NCBI RefSeq assembly: GCF_000297095.1
Contig: NZ_AEEA01000058.1
Coordinates: 1 to 64,000, forward strand
From: Treponema primitia ZAS-1
GTDB taxonomy: Bacteria; Spirochaetota; Spirochaetia; Treponematales; Breznakiellaceae
Length of the DNA: 64,000 nucleotides
Direction of reading: 5' to 3'
Positions within the stretch are counted from its first letter, which is position 1; the number at the start of each line of letters is the position of its first letter. The position numbers and the translations under genes were made by a program. A model generated the notes under the pieces. It was not told the DNA's origin, did not search any database, and saw nothing but the letters and a program-made list of their open reading frames with translations. Shown piece by piece: positions 34,464 to 44,001 of the stretch.

Positions 34464-34751
34464 CTATACGCCTTCGAAGAGGCTGATCTTCTCGTCCTTA
34501 GGGAGACGGATGATCGCCTTCTTCCAGTTGGAGGTATACCCCGACCGGTTCCGCTGCCGCTTGGGCTTGCCGCCAACAACCATGACCGAACAGGAAATGG
34601 GATGGACATTAAAAAGCCTGCGAACCGCTTCTTTTATCTGAATCTTCGTGGCCGAAGGATCGACCCTAAACACATACTTGCCCTCTTCCCTAAGGTTGTT
34701 GGCTTTTTCGGAAAGCACCGGCTCGATAAGTACTTTTTCGTAGATGATCAT
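34464..34751 (-). CDS. rplW: Ribosomal protein uL23
   Basis: A 95-residue L23 at the tunnel exit, the docking site for trigger factor and SRP. VLIEPVLSEKANNLREEGKY and VFRVDPSATKIQIKEAVRRL are typical. Its start overlaps the rplD stop by 4 bp. Confidence 0.96.
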   Translation of the reverse strand: MIIYEKVLIEPVLSEKANNLREEGKYVFRVDPSATKIQIKEAVRRLFNVHPISCSVMVVGGKPKRQRNRSGYTSNWKKAIIRLPKDEKISLFEGV

Positions 34752-35398
34752 TCAGCTGCCTCCCCTGCTTGCTCCTCGGCGTTATAAAAAGCACTCAGAC
34801 TTTTAGCAGCAGTTTCCAGAAGAATAACCCGGCGGCCGTAGAAAATATCATGAGCCCGCAGACGGTTATAGGAAAGAAAACTGAGCCAGGGGATGTTGGC
34901 CCCGGCCTTCTTGATCTTGGCATCGTCATCCTTGAGGATAATCACGGTCCGCTGCTTATCACCGAAGTTCTTCAGCAGACTTGCCAGCTCCTTGGTTTTC
35001 CCGGATTCGATGGAGAAATCCTCCACCACCTTCAGGGTATCGCTCTGGGCTTTCAGACTTAAAATAGTTTTCAGCGCAAGACGCTTGGCCTTCTTCGGAA
35101 TGGTATAAGAAAAATCCCGGGGCCGGGGGCCGAAAACAATACCGCCGCCAACCATGATGGGAGATTTTTTATCACCCCGCCGGGCACGGCCGGTGCCTTT
35201 CTGCTTATAGGGCTTGGCATTGGAGCCGTGAACTTCGCCCCGGTCCTTGGTACTGGCGGTACCCAGCCGTTTATTGGCAAGCTCATTGTTAATGGCATAC
35301 CAGATAAGATCTTCGTTCACCGGAAGGCCGAATACGGCGTCATCCAGGTCTATGCTGCGAAGTTCCTTACCATCTGTGGAATACACTGTCCGATTCAT
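34748..35398 (-). CDS. rplD: Ribosomal protein uL4
   Basis: A 216-residue L4, with the tunnel loop around KPYKQKGTGRARRGDKKSPI. In E. coli L4 represses the S10 operon. Normal length and order (rplC-rplD-rplW). Confidence 0.96.
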   Translation of the reverse strand: MNRTVYSTDGKELRSIDLDDAVFGLPVNEDLIWYAINNELANKRLGTASTKDRGEVHGSNAKPYKQKGTGRARRGDKKSPIMVGGGIVFGPRPRDFSYTIPKKAKRLALKTILSLKAQSDTLKVVEDFSIESGKTKELASLLKNFGDKQRTVIILKDDDAKIKKAGANIPWLSFLSYNRLRAHDIFYGRRVILLETAAKSLSAFYNAEEQAGEAAE

Positions 35399-35409
35399 TG
35401 TTTCCCCGC

Positions 35410-36030
35410 CTACTTCTTCACCGCGGCTCTGACCACCACGAGTCCCTTGTTAATTCCGGGGACCGCGCCGCGAACCATGATAAGCTTATTTTCCGTATCA
35501 ACCTTGATGAGCCGCAGACTAAGAACTGTTTTCTGCTCCCGTCCCATACGGCCAGGAAGTTTCATGTTCTTAAAGGTACGGCCGGGATAGGTTGACTGCC
35601 CGGTTGAACCAGGTTCCCGGTGGAACTTGGAACCGTGGGAAGCACGACCGCCGCTAAAGCCCCAGCGCTTTATAACGCCCTGCATACCCTTACCCTTGGA
35701 AACTCCGGTGACATCTACATACCGGACCCCTTCAAACACTTCTATACCAAGCTCATCACCATCGGCTACTTCTTTTTCAAAGTCCCGAAATTCCCTGATA
35801 CGCTTTTTCGGTTTGATATTTTCCGAAAACTGCCCGGCATAGGGTTTGCTCACCCTGCTCTGCTTCATATCATCAACCCCGAGGAGCACGGCGGAATAGC
35901 CGTCCTTATCCGCGGTTTTCCGGGCAACGACAGTATTAGGATCAATCCTCAGTACCGTTACCGGAACAAGATTACCCTCTTCGTCAAAAACCTGAGTCAT
36001 GCCCACTTTCTTGGCCATCAGCCCCAACAT
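35410..36030 (-). CDS. rplC: Ribosomal protein uL3
   Basis: A 206-residue L3. The start at 36030 (MLGLMAKKVGMTQVFDEEG) is chosen because GGAG lies 7 nt upstream; the open frame extends 10 codons further without similarity. FSGGRASHGSKFHREPGSTG is the conserved segment near the peptidyl transferase centre. Confidence 0.96.
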   Translation of the reverse strand: MLGLMAKKVGMTQVFDEEGNLVPVTVLRIDPNTVVARKTADKDGYSAVLLGVDDMKQSRVSKPYAGQFSENIKPKKRIREFRDFEKEVADGDELGIEVFEGVRYVDVTGVSKGKGMQGVIKRWGFSGGRASHGSKFHREPGSTGQSTYPGRTFKNMKLPGRMGREQKTVLSLRLIKVDTENKLIMVRGAVPGINKGLVVVRAAVKK

Positions 36031-36079
36031 AGTAAACTCCAAAGCGGTTTTTAACCGCATCCCTCGGACTTGAGTCCGC

Positions 36080-36388
36080 TTACTGCTTTATCTCAACATC
36101 CACACCCGCGGGAAGTTCCAACTTCATCAAAGAATCCATCACCTCTGCGGAGGGATTAATAATATCGATTAAACGCTTATGGGTACGCATTTCGAACTGT
36201 TCCCGCGCTTTTTTATTCACATGGGGAGAACGAAGCACCGTCACCTTGTTAATCCGGGTCGGAAGGGGGATGGGTCCGGTGACCTTGGCGCCCGCCTTCT
36301 GAACCGTCTGAACGATGGATTTCGCGCTCTGATCAATCAACTCCACATCGAAACCGCGTAATCGAACGCGAATTCGTTCCTTAGCCAT
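36080..36388 (-). CDS. rpsJ: Ribosomal protein uS10
   Basis: A 102-residue S10, which also serves as NusE in antitermination. ERIRVRLRGFDVELIDQSAK and PLPTRINKVTVLRSPHVNKK are diagnostic. It opens the S10 part of the superoperon, 77 bp after tuf. The gap holds an imperfect hairpin (about 36405-36443) with no U-tract, possibly a processing or attenuation site. Confidence 0.97.
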   Translation of the reverse strand: MAKERIRVRLRGFDVELIDQSAKSIVQTVQKAGAKVTGPIPLPTRINKVTVLRSPHVNKKAREQFEMRTHKRLIDIINPSAEVMDSLMKLELPAGVDVEIKQ

Positions 36389-36465
36389 TATTCCTCCGAT
36401 GACTCGTAGTTTAATTTCCGGCTAAACCGAAAACTAAACTACGCTATCAATCATTTCAATCGGTG

Positions 36466-37656
36466 TTATTCGATGATTTCCGTAACCTGCCCGGAAGCAA
36501 CGGTTTTACCGCCCTCACGGATAGCAAAACGCAATCCTTTCTCCATCGCAATGGGGTGGATCAGGTCACCGATAATCTCGGCATTATCCCCGGGCATTAC
36601 CATTTCTTTCCCCTCGGGGAGATTGACCGTACCGGTGATATCGGTGGTCCTGAAATAGAACTGGGGCCGATAACCGGAAAGGAAGGGCCGGTGCCGTCCG
36701 CCTTCGTCCTTCGAAAGACAATAAATCTGTCCCTTGAATTTGCTATGGGGAGTGATACTGCCGGGCTTAGCCAAAACCTGTCCGCGCTCAACTTCCTTCT
36801 TTTCAACACCCCGGAGCAAGGCGCCGACGTTATCGCCGGCCTGGGCATCGTCCAGGAGCTTATTGAACATTTCAATACCGGTAACAACGGTCTTCTTGGT
36901 GGGCCGGATACCGACGATTTCAATTTCTTCATTCAGCTTGAGCAGACCCCGTTCCACCTTGCCGGTTACTACCGTACCACGGCCGGGAATGGTGAACACG
37001 TCTTCGATGGGCATCAGGAAGGGTTTTGCATCTTCCCGGACCGGGTCGGGGAAGTAGGTATCCATAGCTTCCAGGAGCTCATCCACGCACTTTGTGGCCT
37101 CCGGATTATCCGGTTCAGTCATGGCCTTAAAAGCGGAACCTTTGATGATGGGAATCTTATCGCCGGGGAACCCGTTGGCGGTAAGAACTTCCTTAACCTC
37201 TTCTTCAACCAATTCGATCAACTCAGGATCGTCCACGAGGTCGACCTTATTGAGGAATACGATCATATTAGGCACACCGACCTGACGAGCCAGGATGATG
37301 TGTTCCCGGGTCTGGGGCATAACCGAGTCCGGGGCGGACACGACCAGGATAGCTCCGTCCATCTGGGCGGCGCCGGTGATCATGTTCTTGATATAGTCGG
37401 CATGTCCGGGACAGTCGATGTGGGCATAGTGCCTCTTTTCGGACTGATACTCCAGGTGCCGGGTATTGATGGTAATACCCCGGGCTTTTTCTTCCGGGGC
37501 ATTGTCGATTTCGTCGTACTTCATGACCTTATCACCGTATTTCTTACCACAATGCATGGTAATAGCGGCGGAAAGGGTGGTTTTGCCATGGTCAACGTGA
37601 CCAATGGTCCCGACATTCATGTGAATTTTCGTTCGATTGAACTTATCCTTCGCCAT
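36466..37656 (-). CDS. tuf: Elongation factor Tu
   Basis: A 396-residue EF-Tu. GTPase motifs: GHVDHGKTTL (G1), DCPGHADYIKNMI (G3) and NKVDLVDD (G4), followed by the two beta-barrel domains that bind aminoacyl-tRNA. It lies between rpsG and rpsJ; fusA, often next to rpsG, is absent from this window. A long antisense frame covers it on the plus strand and is a shadow. Confidence 0.98.
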   Translation of the reverse strand: MAKDKFNRTKIHMNVGTIGHVDHGKTTLSAAITMHCGKKYGDKVMKYDEIDNAPEEKARGITINTRHLEYQSEKRHYAHIDCPGHADYIKNMITGAAQMDGAILVVSAPDSVMPQTREHIILARQVGVPNMIVFLNKVDLVDDPELIELVEEEVKEVLTANGFPGDKIPIIKGSAFKAMTEPDNPEATKCVDELLEAMDTYFPDPVREDAKPFLMPIEDVFTIPGRGTVVTGKVERGLLKLNEEIEIVGIRPTKKTVVTGIEMFNKLLDDAQAGDNVGALLRGVEKKEVERGQVLAKPGSITPHSKFKGQIYCLSKDEGGRHRPFLSGYRPQFYFRTTDITGTVNLPEGKEMVMPGDNAEIIGDLIHPIAMEKGLRFAIREGGKTVASGQVTEIIE

Positions 37657-38106
37657 AACGTGTCCTCCTTACGCTTTTGGGCACATAATTTAATTCATTC
37701 ACTAAACACTCAAAAGAGTGCAAGACTAACCAGTAAACAGAGATTGTTGTTTATTAAAAGAAAAGAAGGGATGACAAGAGAACGGCGCTAAAAAAACCGT
37801 CACTGTCCACCTTTCTCATCTTTAACAACCTTATCATTGGGCTGTTGAAAGAACCGTATTCTTCAACATCCCACCACGATGATCGGTTTGGACTTTTAAG
37901 ATTTCCGCGCCGTTCACCAAACCATTTGCCACAGGTAGGCAACTGATACTTCATACTATAAAATCTTTCTGCTGCCTCCCTGATAGCCGCACAACGCGGT
38001 AATCATAATCCGGCAATTTAAAACGCCGGACTTTTATTTCAAATAACCATTCCGGGGCGAACCCCGAATCCTTCAAGTATACAGAGAAAAATCCAGAGGA
38101 TTTTTC
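37657..38106 (-). other. rpsG-tuf intergenic region with several hairpins
   Basis: A 450-bp gap with no convincing gene. Just after the rpsG stop lie AAAAATCC-AGA-GGATTTTT (38087-38105, a plausible terminator with a T5 tail on the minus strand), CGGGG-CGAA-CCCCG (38053-38066), TCCGGC/GCCGGA (38009-38030) and CCGC/GCGG (37987-37999). A 66-codon minus-strand frame (37754-37954) has no clear ribosome binding site and no similarity I recognise. The tuf promoter is probably here but was not pinned down. Confidence 0.5.
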
Positions 38107-38577
38107 CTACCATCTATAGTGGGCAAAGGCCTTATTCGCCTCCGCCATCTTGTGGGTATCTTCCTTCTTCTTGAAGGCAGTACCGGTATTATTATACGCA
38201 TCCAGCAGTTCCGCCGCAAGCCGGTCATCCATGCCATGGCCGGAACGAGCCCGAGCGGCGTTGATAAGCCAACGCATTCCCAGGGCTTCCCGCCGGGATT
38301 CACGGATTTCCACCGGAACCTGATAGGTAGCGCCGCCAACCCGCCGGGATTTAACTTCGATATTTGGCTTGACGTTCTCTATGGCCTTAAGGAAAACCTC
38401 CAGAGGCTCCTTATCGGCCTTGGACTGAAGGGTCGCCAACGCACCATGGACTATCCGCAGGGATATCGAACGCTTTCCCTGCCACATCATACGGTTCACA
38501 AACTTAGAAACCACTACACTATTATACTTAGGATCCGGTAAAATACCCCGATCCTGGGTCTTCTTTTTACGTCCCAT
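38107..38577 (-). CDS. rpsG: Ribosomal protein uS7
   Basis: A 156-residue S7. The start at 38577 (MGRKKKTQDRGILPDPKYNS) is the family start; the frame stays open into rpsL but without similarity. VKSRRVGGATYQVPVEIRES is conserved. It binds the 3' major domain of 16S rRNA. Confidence 0.97.
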   Translation of the reverse strand: MGRKKKTQDRGILPDPKYNSVVVSKFVNRMMWQGKRSISLRIVHGALATLQSKADKEPLEVFLKAIENVKPNIEVKSRRVGGATYQVPVEIRESRREALGMRWLINAARARSGHGMDDRLAAELLDAYNNTGTAFKKKEDTHKMAEANKAFAHYRW

Positions 38578-38587
38578 GACTACCCCC

Positions 38588-38962
38588 TTATGCCTTAGGC
38601 CGCTTGGCGCCGTACTTTGAACGGCTGCGCTTGCGGTCTTCCACACCGAGGGTATCCTTGGCGCCCCGGATAATATGATAACGGACACCGGGAAGGTCCT
38701 TAACACGGCCCCCACGGACCAAAACCACCGAGTGTTCCTGAAGATTGTGTCCAATACCAGGGATATAAGCGGTCACTTCCGTACCGTGGGAAAGGCGCAC
38801 ACGGGCAACCTTCCGCAGGGCGGAATTCGGCTTCTTGGGGGTAACCGTCATTACACGGGTACAAACCCCGCGTTTCTGGGGACAGGATTGGAGAGCAGGA
38901 GACTTCGTCTTGGAGGTAACTTGCTGCCGTCCAAAGCGAACCAGCTGGTTAATTGTTGGCAT
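38588..38962 (-). CDS. rpsL: Ribosomal protein uS12
   Basis: A 124-residue S12 of the decoding centre. The streptomycin-relevant segments PKKPNSALRKVARVRLSHG and RGGRVKDLPGVRYHIIRG are intact, with Lys at the classical resistance position in KKPNSALRK. It is the first gene of the str-S10-spc-alpha superoperon. Confidence 0.98.
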   Translation of the reverse strand: MPTINQLVRFGRQQVTSKTKSPALQSCPQKRGVCTRVMTVTPKKPNSALRKVARVRLSHGTEVTAYIPGIGHNLQEHSVVLVRGGRVKDLPGVRYHIIRGAKDTLGVEDRKRSRSKYGAKRPKA

Positions 38963-39009
38963 GTACTAAAAACTCCCTTAAATTCAAAAGGCCTTCGATT
39001 AGGTAAGCC

Positions 39010-39038
39010 AATCTATCAAAAACATAAAAAAAAGTCAA
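39010..39038 (-). promoter_or_regulatory. rpsL (superoperon) promoter
   Basis: On the minus strand: TTGACT (39038-39033), 17-nt T-rich spacer, TAGATT (39015-39010). The rpsL start is 47 bp downstream, preceded by GGGAG. It is the only strong promoter recognised for the ribosomal superoperon. Confidence 0.65.
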
Positions 39039-39164
39039 GCGGTTTTTGGCAATTTTTTACCAACCGCGATAAAAGCCCTATGAGACAAAAGGCTTATAAG
39101 AATATGTCAGAATATGGAAAAAAGTACAAGGGGTTTGGAAGAAATTGTTCCAATTTTTTGTATA

Positions 39165-39193
39165 TTGACATTATGAATCATGAAATCTACACT
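39165..39193 (+). promoter_or_regulatory. pot operon promoter
   Basis: TTGACA (39165-39170), 17-nt spacer, TACACT (39188-39193). It is divergent from the rpsL promoter, with about 125 bp between their -35 boxes. Confidence 0.55.
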
Positions 39194-39256
39194 TTTAAGA
39201 TAAAGCCTACTATTTTTGTATAGTTTATCAGATAATAGTATACTGTGAAGGAAAGC

Positions 39257-40384
39257 GTGAACGGACAGGAATTGTTACGTTTGGAAGGTATTGAAAAAAG
39301 TTTCGTAGGGAGACTTGGTTCCAAGACACCGGTTTTGCGGGGTATCGATCTTTCTGTAAATTCCGGGGAATTTATCACCCTTTTGGGCGCCTCGGGCTGC
39401 GGTAAGACTACTACCCTGCGGATCATCGCGGGGCTGGAGAAGGCCGACGCCGGCAGGGTGTTTCTTTCCGGGGAGGATGTGAGCGATCTGGCGCCCAACC
39501 AGCGGGATGTAAACATGGTGTTTCAGAATTATGCTCTCTTCCCCCACATGAACGTGGCATCGAACATCGGCTACAGCCTTAAGCTGAAGGGCCGGCCCCG
39601 GGAGGAAATCAAAAAAATCGTCGCCGAAGCCCTGGATATGGTCCAGTTACCGGGGTTTGAGGAGCGGCTGCCGACATCCCTTTCCGGGGGACAGCGCCAG
39701 CGGGTGGCGGTGGCCCGGGCCATGGTGAACCGGCCTAAGGTGCTGCTTTTGGATGAGCCCCTGGGGGCGCTGGACCTGCAACTGCGCCGGCAAATGCAGT
39801 TGGAACTGAAACGGCTGCAGAAACAATTGGATATTACCTTCATATATATAACCCACGATCAGGAAGAGGCGCTGACCATGAGCGACCGTATTGCCGTAAT
39901 GCGGGACGGCCGATTTGAACAGATCGGTTCCGCGCCTGAAGTGTACGCTCACCCTAAGACGAGTTTTGTGGCCCAGTTTGTGGGGAGCGCCAACATACTC
40001 CATGGAACCGCCGCTGTTTCCGGGAACGCCGGGAATGCGAGAAACATTGTTTTTGACCATCCCGCGGGACAGGTCCGGATACAAAACCTTGGGGCGCCCA
40101 TTGCCCCGGGACAGAAACTGACCGTGGCGATCCGCTCGGAGCATCTGACCCTGGGAATGCCCTTCCAGAAAACCCTCTACGGCGCGGAAGGCCTGGAGGC
40201 TGAGGTTAGGGGGAAAAGTTTTGCCGGGGGGCAGCTCCGGATAAGCGCGGTACTTACGGGGGGTGAGGAGATTGTGGCCAGCCGCCACGGCATGGATACG
40301 CCCCTCAATACCGGGGATAGGATACGGATAAACTGGGCTAACCCTGCGCAGGCGGTTATCGTAGACCGGGAGGAACCGGTATGA
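39257..40384 (+). CDS. potA: Spermidine/putrescine ABC transporter ATPase PotA
   Basis: A 375-residue ABC ATPase. Walker A is GASGCGKTTTLRIIAG, the signature is LSGGQRQRVAVARAM, Walker B is VLLLDEPLGALD, and the switch His is in YITHDQEEALTMSD. The C-terminal TOBE-like region (about 270-375) is typical of PotA/MalK. The GTG at 39257 is preferred because AAGGA precedes it by a few bases; an in-frame GTG at 39245 is the alternative. It overlaps potB by 4 bp and energises polyamine uptake. Confidence 0.94.
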   Translation: MNGQELLRLEGIEKSFVGRLGSKTPVLRGIDLSVNSGEFITLLGASGCGKTTTLRIIAGLEKADAGRVFLSGEDVSDLAPNQRDVNMVFQNYALFPHMNVASNIGYSLKLKGRPREEIKKIVAEALDMVQLPGFEERLPTSLSGGQRQRVAVARAMVNRPKVLLLDEPLGALDLQLRRQMQLELKRLQKQLDITFIYITHDQEEALTMSDRIAVMRDGRFEQIGSAPEVYAHPKTSFVAQFVGSANILHGTAAVSGNAGNARNIVFDHPAGQVRIQNLGAPIAPGQKLTVAIRSEHLTLGMPFQKTLYGAEGLEAEVRGKSFAGGQLRISAVLTGGEEIVASRHGMDTPLNTGDRIRINWANPAQAVIVDREEPV

Positions 40385-41265
40385 GCCGGACCGGATCTCT
40401 ACGGCGGTCCTTTTTACCCCGCCTTTCGCCGGCCCTTCCCCTGTACCTGTTTACCCTGGTTTTTGTGCTGGGGCCCCTTGTCTATATGCTTGCCCTGAGT
40501 TTTATGCACCGGGAAGGCGCCTGGGGGGTGGCTGCGGAATTTACCCTGCGCAATTATCAGCGTATAGGCATTCCGGAATTTGCGGGAACCTTTGTCCAAT
40601 CTATACTACTGTCCTTAATCAGTACCGTCATGGTGATCATCCTGGGCTATCCCTTTGGTTACTTTATGGCCCGCCTGGATAAACGCTGGAGGAGCCGGGT
40701 TATGCTGCTGCTGATCATCCCCTTCTGGACGAGCTCCCTGATGCGGCTCTACGGCTGGATAATCATGTTCCGGGCCAACGGGCCGTTGGACATCCTGCTG
40801 ATGGGCCTCCATATTACCCGGGAGCCCATGCGGCTGCTCTACAGCTACCCGGCGGTGGTTACCGGTATGATCTACGCCCTCCTGCCCTTTATGATTTACC
40901 CGGTTTATGCCAGCGCGGAAAAGCTGGACCGGGAACTGGTGGAAGCGGCCCGAGACCTGGGGGCCTCGCCGATCCGGGCCTTCCTCACCGTGAGCCTTCC
41001 CCTGACCATGCCGGGACTTTTCTCCGGGGTGGTCCTTACCTTTGTCCCCTCCATGGGGCTCTTCTTTATCGCCGACATCCTGGGGGGCAACAAGGTAGTA
41101 TTGGTGGGGAACCTGATCCATGAACAGTTGATGAAGGCCCACGACTGGCCCTTCGCCGCCGCCTTAAGCGTGGTTCTTATGGTAATGACCAGTATTTTCA
41201 TCTATCTGTACCGCAGGCTCAGCCGGACCCTGGGGGGCAGCGGCGAATTGGAAGGGCTGGTATGA
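40381..41265 (+). CDS. potB: Spermidine/putrescine ABC permease PotB
   Basis: A 294-residue inner-membrane permease with six helices. The EAA loop that contacts PotA reads LVEAARDLGASPIRAFLTVS. The first helix region LPLYLFTLVFVLGPLVYML is typical of PotB. It overlaps potA and potC by 4 bp each, indicating one tightly coupled operon. Confidence 0.94.
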   Translation: MSRTGSLRRSFLPRLSPALPLYLFTLVFVLGPLVYMLALSFMHREGAWGVAAEFTLRNYQRIGIPEFAGTFVQSILLSLISTVMVIILGYPFGYFMARLDKRWRSRVMLLLIIPFWTSSLMRLYGWIIMFRANGPLDILLMGLHITREPMRLLYSYPAVVTGMIYALLPFMIYPVYASAEKLDRELVEAARDLGASPIRAFLTVSLPLTMPGLFSGVVLTFVPSMGLFFIADILGGNKVVLVGNLIHEQLMKAHDWPFAAALSVVLMVMTSIFIYLYRRLSRTLGGSGELEGLV

Positions 41266-42068
41266 ACAAGCAGGGGTTCTTAAAAAAAGGCTATGTCGCC
41301 GTAATACTGGTTTTGATGTACGTACCTATACTGATAGTTATCATCTATTCTTTTAATACGAGCCGTTTGAGTTCGGCCTGGAGCGGATTTTCCCTCCGCT
41401 GGTACGGGGAGTTGTTCCGGGACCGGGCCCTGTTCAACGCCCTGCGGAACAGCCTGGTCCTGTCCCTGAGCTCAAGCTCTTTGGCGGCGATCATCGGGAC
41501 CCTGGGCGCGGTGGGGACAGAGCGGACAGCGGACGCCCGATCCCTCCGGGCGAGGACCGGCAAGATCCTGGAATACCTTTCCCTCCTGCCCATCATGATT
41601 CCGGAAATTATCCTGGGCATGGTACTGCTGGTTTTCTTTTCCCTTCTGGCCCTCCCCCTGGGAATGTTCACCCTGATTATCGCCCATACCTGTTTTTGTA
41701 TTCCCTATGTTTACATGGTGGTTAAGGCACGCCTCGCCGGGCTTGATAAGAGTTATGTGGAGGCGGCGAAGGATCTGGGCGCCGGGGATTGGCGGGCTTT
41801 TTACGACATCACCCTCCCCCTGATCCTGCCGGCTATTGTTTCGGGAATGCTCATCGCCTTTGCCATGAGCTTTGACGATGTGATTGTCAGCGTCTTTGTT
41901 ACGGGCCCCGATACCAACACACTGCCCATCAGAATTTTTTCCCAGATTAAAACCGGGGTAACGCCAAAAACGAACGCCCTCTGTACCCTGCTCTTTGCCG
42001 CCACAGTAATACTGTGTCTTGCATCGGCTGCACTAGGTAAATCGCGGAGTAATAACCGTGGTATATAA
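41262..42068 (+). CDS. potC: Spermidine/putrescine ABC permease PotC
   Basis: A 268-residue permease with six helices. The EAA loop reads YVEAAKDLGAGDWRAFYDIT; YVPILIVIIYSFNTSR in the first helix is a PotC hallmark. With PotB it forms the membrane channel. Confidence 0.94.
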   Translation: MNKQGFLKKGYVAVILVLMYVPILIVIIYSFNTSRLSSAWSGFSLRWYGELFRDRALFNALRNSLVLSLSSSSLAAIIGTLGAVGTERTADARSLRARTGKILEYLSLLPIMIPEIILGMVLLVFFSLLALPLGMFTLIIAHTCFCIPYVYMVVKARLAGLDKSYVEAAKDLGAGDWRAFYDITLPLILPAIVSGMLIAFAMSFDDVIVSVFVTGPDTNTLPIRIFSQIKTGVTPKTNALCTLLFAATVILCLASAALGKSRSNNRGI

Positions 42069-42100
42069 ATTGGCAAGAAAGAAACAAAAGGAGATCTAAC

Positions 42101-43165
42101 GTGAAAAAAAACAGTGTTGTCCTATTGACCGCAGCAATATTCCTTATTCCGTTTATGGTAATAAGCGGGTGTTCAAAAAAGGATACGGTAAAAAAACAAC
42201 TTACCCTCTATACCTGGGCGGAAATGTTCCCCCAGGAGATCCTCGACGGGTTTGAGAAGGATACGGGTATCGCCATCAATTATGTTAACTTTGAGGAAGA
42301 TGAAACCATGTTAACAAAACTGCAAACCGCCAAGGGGGGAGATTACGATCTGATCATTGCCGATGACTATATCATCGAAACCGCCATTGCGGAGGGCTTG
42401 GTTCAAAAACTGGATAAGTCCAAGCTTTCCAACTACAGGAATATAAACCCCCTCTATCAGGGGCCCTTCTACGATCCCCGGGATGAGTATACGGTCCCCT
42501 ACGGCGCCGGGGTGGTGACCCTGGTCTACGATCCCAGCAGGGTTTCTGTAAATATCCGGGGATACGCCGATCTTTGGGATCCTTCCCTGAAAGGTCAGGT
42601 CGGACTGCTTGGCAACTACCGGGTTATCAACGGCATGGCGCTCAAGGTACTGAAACAGAGTTACAACACCAATGATACCGCTGTTATCCGGCAGGCGGGG
42701 GAAAGGCTCCTGGGTCTGGCGCCGAATATCCGGCTGATCCGGGACGATTTCCTGGAGGAAGAACTTCTTTCCGGGGAAATTGCCGCGGCGGTGATGTACA
42801 CATCCCAGGCAACTGCGGCAAAGCTGGAAAACCCCGAGCTGGAGGTGGTGTTTCCCACCGAGGGAATCGGTTTTGGAATTATGGGGAGCTTTATCCCCAG
42901 CAAGGCTCCCAACGCCGAAGCGGCCTACGCCTTCCTTAACTATATCCTGGATGCCCGGCGGGGAGCGGAGTGCTTTGAATACCTGGGGTACTACAGCACC
43001 TATACTGCGTCGGATCCCCTTATCAGCGATGAATACAAATCCTTCCTTACCCTGCCTGCGGGGTTCAACGTGAACATGGAGATGATCCAAAACATCGGCG
43101 AGGAAGCGGAGGAAGAACATTCACGGATCTGGACCGCCTTTAGAACCGCCGCGGGGCAACAATAG
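42101..43165 (+). CDS. potD: Polyamine-binding lipoprotein PotD
   Basis: A 354-residue substrate-binding lipoprotein. The signal ends MVISGCSKKD, with the lipid-carrying Cys at about residue 24. LTLYTWAEMFPQEILDGFEK and YDLIIADDYIIETAI match PotD/PotF, which cradle the polyamine with aromatic and acidic residues. The gene follows potC by 32 bp with AGGAG before the ATG. Confidence 0.93.
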   Translation: MKKNSVVLLTAAIFLIPFMVISGCSKKDTVKKQLTLYTWAEMFPQEILDGFEKDTGIAINYVNFEEDETMLTKLQTAKGGDYDLIIADDYIIETAIAEGLVQKLDKSKLSNYRNINPLYQGPFYDPRDEYTVPYGAGVVTLVYDPSRVSVNIRGYADLWDPSLKGQVGLLGNYRVINGMALKVLKQSYNTNDTAVIRQAGERLLGLAPNIRLIRDDFLEEELLSGEIAAAVMYTSQATAAKLENPELEVVFPTEGIGFGIMGSFIPSKAPNAEAAYAFLNYILDARRGAECFEYLGYYSTYTASDPLISDEYKSFLTLPAGFNVNMEMIQNIGEEAEEEHSRIWTAFRTAAGQQ

Positions 43166-43182
43166 GGAAGCGAATTAGCAGC

Positions 43183-44001
43183 TCAGTATACTTCCAGTTC
43201 CCCGGTTATAAAGGATTCCGGTTCAGTCCCGTCTTGGCCCTTGAGGAGCAGCTCTCCCCCGGGGCCTATGCCCCAGAGCAGGCCCTCCACTACCCGGCCT
43301 GATTCGGCGGCGCCGGGGATGAACCGGACCGGTTGGCCTTTCATGTAGAGCCGCTCCCCAAGCCGTTCCCGCCAATTGCCGCTCTGTTGAGACGGTTCTT
43401 CCAGTTCAGCGTGGAGGCGGTTCAGGAAGGCTTCCAGCAGACGGAAGCGGCTGTCCGGTTCAAGAGAGGCAGTCCGGCCCAATGCCAGGGCAATACTGGC
43501 CGCCTTGTTCCGGATATCCTCGGGAAATTCCCTTTGGCCTACATTTACCCCAATACCGATATACACAGTTTTGCCGTCCCCTTCGGTGAGTATCCCCGCG
43601 GTCTTGCCCAAAGGGGGGATCATCACATCATTGGGCCACTTTACCCGGAGGCGGTCCTTGAGGGCGGGGGCGAAATCCTCAATGGCCAGCGACAGGGCCA
43701 GCCCGGTCCTGAGGGTGAGGGCCGGGGGAATAGACGCTATTCCGGAATAGCGAAGAAGTATGGTAAAGAGGAGATTTTGTCCCTTTTCGGCTTTCCAGGG
43801 ACGGTTTGCGATGCGGCCCCGGCCCGCTTCCTGGACATCGGCCACTACTACCGTGCCATGGGGTTCGTTTTGGGAGGCAAGGGTCCGGGCGTCCAGCATG
43901 GTACTGGCCGTGGTTTCCAGATAAAAAACCGGGGCGGAAAATGGATTATCCACGGAGATTTTCTTCATTAAATACAATTTTTTGTAAAATCCTTCCTTCA
44001 T
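43183..44001 (-). CDS. birA: Biotin-[acetyl-CoA-carboxylase] ligase
   Basis: A 272-residue BirA catalytic protein that activates biotin with ATP and attaches it to carrier proteins. The motif AGRGRIANRPWKAEKGQNLL is the biotinyl-AMP loop, and RVKWPNDVMI contains the catalytic Lys. No N-terminal DNA-binding helix-turn-helix is present, so it is a monofunctional ligase. The start is uncertain: the ATG at 44001 or the in-frame ATG at 43968 (MKKISVDNPFSAP). It converges on potD with 17 bp between the stops. Confidence 0.92.
   Translation of the reverse strand: MKEGFYKKLYLMKKISVDNPFSAPVFYLETTASTMLDARTLASQNEPHGTVVVADVQEAGRGRIANRPWKAEKGQNLLFTILLRYSGIASIPPALTLRTGLALSLAIEDFAPALKDRLRVKWPNDVMIPPLGKTAGILTEGDGKTVYIGIGVNVGQREFPEDIRNKAASIALALGRTASLEPDSRFRLLEAFLNRLHAELEEPSQQSGNWRERLGERLYMKGQPVRFIPGAAESGRVVEGLLWGIGPGGELLLKGQDGTEPESFITGELEVY

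Noticed and set aside
36463..37791. 442-codon plus-strand open frame opposite tuf
   Set aside because: It is the antisense of a clear EF-Tu gene, has no ribosome binding site and no recognisable family; high GC at third positions explains the open frame.
37754..37954. 66-codon minus-strand frame between rpsG and tuf
   Set aside because: No well-placed ribosome binding site, no similarity recognised; kept only as a note in the intergenic entry.
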